A stretch of 15,788 nt of DNA from Anaerolineae bacterium (GTDB taxonomy: Bacteria > Chloroflexota > Anaerolineae > JACIWP01), in contig JACIWP010000041.1 of the NCBI GenBank assembly GCA_014360855.1, forward strand, positions 1 to 15,788, in the 5' to 3' direction. Below the pieces are notes generated by a model, which saw only the letters and a list, made by a program, of their open reading frames with translations, was not told where the DNA came from and did not search any database. Shown here piece by piece: positions 14,581 through 15,788 of this stretch. Each line of letters starts with the position of its first letter. The stretch's first letter is position 1. Made by a program: the position numbers and the translations under genes.

Positions 14581-15543
14581 TTACAGCGCCGGCTCGGCCA
14601 GCCGCTGGAGCTTCTCCAGCGTCTCGCGCCAGCGCAGTTTGGACAGGCCCAATTTGCGGCGCAGGGCGGCCTCGTCCATGCCGGCCCGGTAGTCCCGCAG
14701 GGCGGCGGTCCAGCGCATCATCTCGAAGGAGATGCCGCCGTCAATGCCGGCCAGCTCGGCCAGATGATTCAGCACATATTCCAGGTTGCGGGCCGTGCAT
14801 TCGAAGAGGTGCTCGGCCGGCTGGTACTGGGCGCGGTACTCCCGCAGTAGCGTCACGATTTCCGCCGGCAGTTTCAGCGTGCGCTCCTTGTACTTCTGGC
14901 GTACCTGGGGATAGCGGATATGCAGTGCCGGCCCCTCCGGATGGGTGATGTCAATGTCCGCCAGGTGGATGTTCATGCATTCGGTCTTCTTGATGCCGGT
15001 CTGGAGCAGGAGCTCGAAGAGGAGCCACGGCCGCCAGTCCGGCTTCTCGCCCTGCGCGAGCCGCTGGGCGGCTTCCCGCACTTGGGCGATCTGCCCCTCG
15101 GAAAGGACGCGCGGCAGGGGGGTGTAGGCCGGCTGATGCACCAGCGGCGCGGCCGGATCATGCGGCAGGGTCCCCTCTTCGTACAGCCAGCCGAAGAAGA
15201 CCTTCAGGGTGGTGAGCCGGCGGGCATAGGACTTGGGTTTGCAGGGCCGGCCGCGCTCGCGCACGAGGTAGGTCAGGAACCCCTGCAGGTCGCGCGTGCC
15301 GATCTCGCCGACAGGGCGGTCGGGTGGGATGAATTCGCACAGGATGCGCAGGTCGGCGCGGAAGGCGGTGATGGTGTTGCGGGTGAAGCCCTTGCGCACC
15401 ATGGCGTCCTCGAAGGCGCGGATGGCCTCGCGCAGGGGAGCGCGCGCGGAGAGGGCCGGCGCGGCCGGCGCTTCCTCAGCCGGCGGTACCGCCGGCGGTC
15501 CCTCGAATTCCGGAAACAGCGGAAGCTGTTCTATGGTATCCAC
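14581..15543 (-). CDS. Tyrosine-recombinase-fold protein with degenerate active site
   Basis: A 320-residue protein with a Pro/Ala-rich start (about 1-35), a SAM-like core-binding domain about 38-125 (LREAIRAFEDAMVRKGFTRNTITAFRADL, KVFFGWLYEEGTLPHDPA) and a C-terminal region about 145-312 that aligns with XerC/XerD catalytic domains. Against the R-K-H-R-H-Y set of XerD I read K185 (TGIKKTE for TGLR.SE), K219 (KYKERTLKLP, kept), E274 for His, R277 (kept), L300 for His (LGLS for LGHS) and L309 for the Tyr nucleophile. The frame is intact, so this is not a decayed pseudogene but probably a DNA-binding protein that no longer recombines. The GTG start at 15543 has AGGAG six bases upstream. It has a consensus promoter and is co-transcribed with the TPR membrane protein. 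Automated pipelines would call it an integrase; I think that name misleads. Confidence 0.82.
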   Translation of the reverse strand: MDTIEQLPLFPEFEGPPAVPPAEEAPAAPALSARAPLREAIRAFEDAMVRKGFTRNTITAFRADLRILCEFIPPDRPVGEIGTRDLQGFLTYLVRERGRPCKPKSYARRLTTLKVFFGWLYEEGTLPHDPAAPLVHQPAYTPLPRVLSEGQIAQVREAAQRLAQGEKPDWRPWLLFELLLQTGIKKTECMNIHLADIDITHPEGPALHIRYPQVRQKYKERTLKLPAEIVTLLREYRAQYQPAEHLFECTARNLEYVLNHLAELAGIDGGISFEMMRWTAALRDYRAGMDEAALRRKLGLSKLRWRETLEKLQRLAEPAL

Positions 15544-15622
15544 CCCAGACTCCTGAGCCAGTCAAACAGGTCGCTTCTGTGCCCCTGCGACATGCAGATT
15601 GCCTTCCTGCTGCCCGAAGCAT

Positions 15623-15651
15623 ATTATAGAAGCTGGTTCGCGTGGTGTCAA
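15623..15651 (-). promoter_or_regulatory. Consensus sigma70-type promoter for the recombinase-fold/TPR unit
   Basis: TTGACA (15651-15646), a 17-nt spacer and TATAAT (15628-15623) on the minus strand: a perfect match to the housekeeping consensus. Transcription would start near 15616, leaving a leader of about 73 nt before the GTG at 15543. Confidence 0.85.
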
Positions 15652-15680
15652 AGGGTCGGCGGGCTGGGTCTTACCCACTT

Positions 15681-15709
15681 TTGACAGTACGACGTCCTCC
15701 TGCTATTTG
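15681..15709 (+). promoter_or_regulatory. Possible plus-strand promoter of the right-edge gene
   Basis: TTGACA at 15681-15686, a 17-nt spacer and TATTTG at 15704-15709. The -35 is perfect but the -10 matches at only three positions. It is divergent from the promoter of the recombinase-fold gene and about 38 nt before the partial plus-strand ORF, a sensible position. Confidence 0.35.
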
Positions 15710-15746
15710 GTAGTTGCGAAACCAACCATAGAGCAGAGAGGGCGTC

Positions 15747-15788
15747 GTGACACTAACATACCATGATGTACTGGCATTTGTCCAATTG
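15747..15788 (+). CDS. Start of a gene cut by the right edge, unidentified
   Basis: A GTG preceded by a purine-rich GAGAGGG about four bases upstream opens a frame that stays open to the window end for 14 codons (V/M-T-L-T-Y-H-D-V-L-A-F-V-Q-L). This is too short to identify. It would be transcribed divergently from the recombinase-fold gene. The helical opening could fit several families, including a biotin-carrier-type protein or a transposase; I cannot choose. Confidence 0.4.
   Translation, partial: MTLTYHDVLAFVQL

Noticed and set aside
14581..15543. An active integrase marking a mobile element
   Set aside because: The catalytic tyrosine and three of the other active-site residues are replaced, and no attachment repeats, tRNA or cargo boundary are seen.

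Overview
This window of roughly 65% G+C (estimated by eye) reads as a chromosomal segment of a Chloroflexota bacterium, most likely Anaerolineae. The main taxonomic clue is the extreme Thr/Pro linkers (TPTATPTPT type) joining extracellular domains, which are typical of that phylum. The gap-pgk-tpi order and the YvcK with N-terminal membrane segments fit. The assignment is an inference from style; there is no rRNA or marker search behind it. Almost every gene lies on the minus strand. The only plus-strand genes are the two partial ones at the window edges.

Read in minus-strand transcription order from the right end, the layout is as follows. (1) A consensus promoter (15623-15651) drives a two-gene unit: a tyrosine-recombinase-fold protein that has lost most catalytic residues, including the tyrosine, and a coiled-coil/transmembrane/TPR protein. 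(2) A second strong promoter (13530-13558) starts a probable central-carbon unit: yvcK (gluconeogenesis factor), a stand-alone GAF-domain protein, gap, pgk and tpiA. A terminator-like hairpin lies between gap and pgk, and a clear intrinsic terminator follows tpiA. (3) A secretion block holds a 700-residue secreted multidomain protein with its own TATAAT promoter. It is followed by a 1220-residue surface protein behind a perfect TTGACA-17-TATAAT promoter and a ~215-nt leader. The surface protein combines a glycosidase-like barrel, a beta-rich region, a DNRLRE domain and a membrane segment at each end. It overlaps by 17 nt a uroporphyrinogen-decarboxylase-family gene. (4) A Nudix hydrolase follows, ending one base from an HD-domain phosphohydrolase that comes in from the left edge on the plus strand.

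The central block makes sense as a unit. YvcK-family proteins are needed for growth on gluconeogenic carbon, and Gap, Pgk and TpiA catalyse the reversible triose-phosphate segment of glycolysis/gluconeogenesis. The two large surface proteins look like polysaccharide-binding or polysaccharide-degrading envelope components.

The least expected features are four. The first is the catalytically degenerate integrase paired with a membrane TPR protein. The second is a cluster of three DnaA-box-like 9-mers at 1027-1085, two of them forming a perfect inverted pair. The third is a striking excess of the palindrome GCCGGC across the window, peaking in a 22-bp perfect palindrome at 12123-12144. The fourth is a LexA/DinR-like GAAC-N4-GTTC dyad upstream of gap. 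No CRISPR array, tRNA, rRNA or complete insertion sequence was seen.
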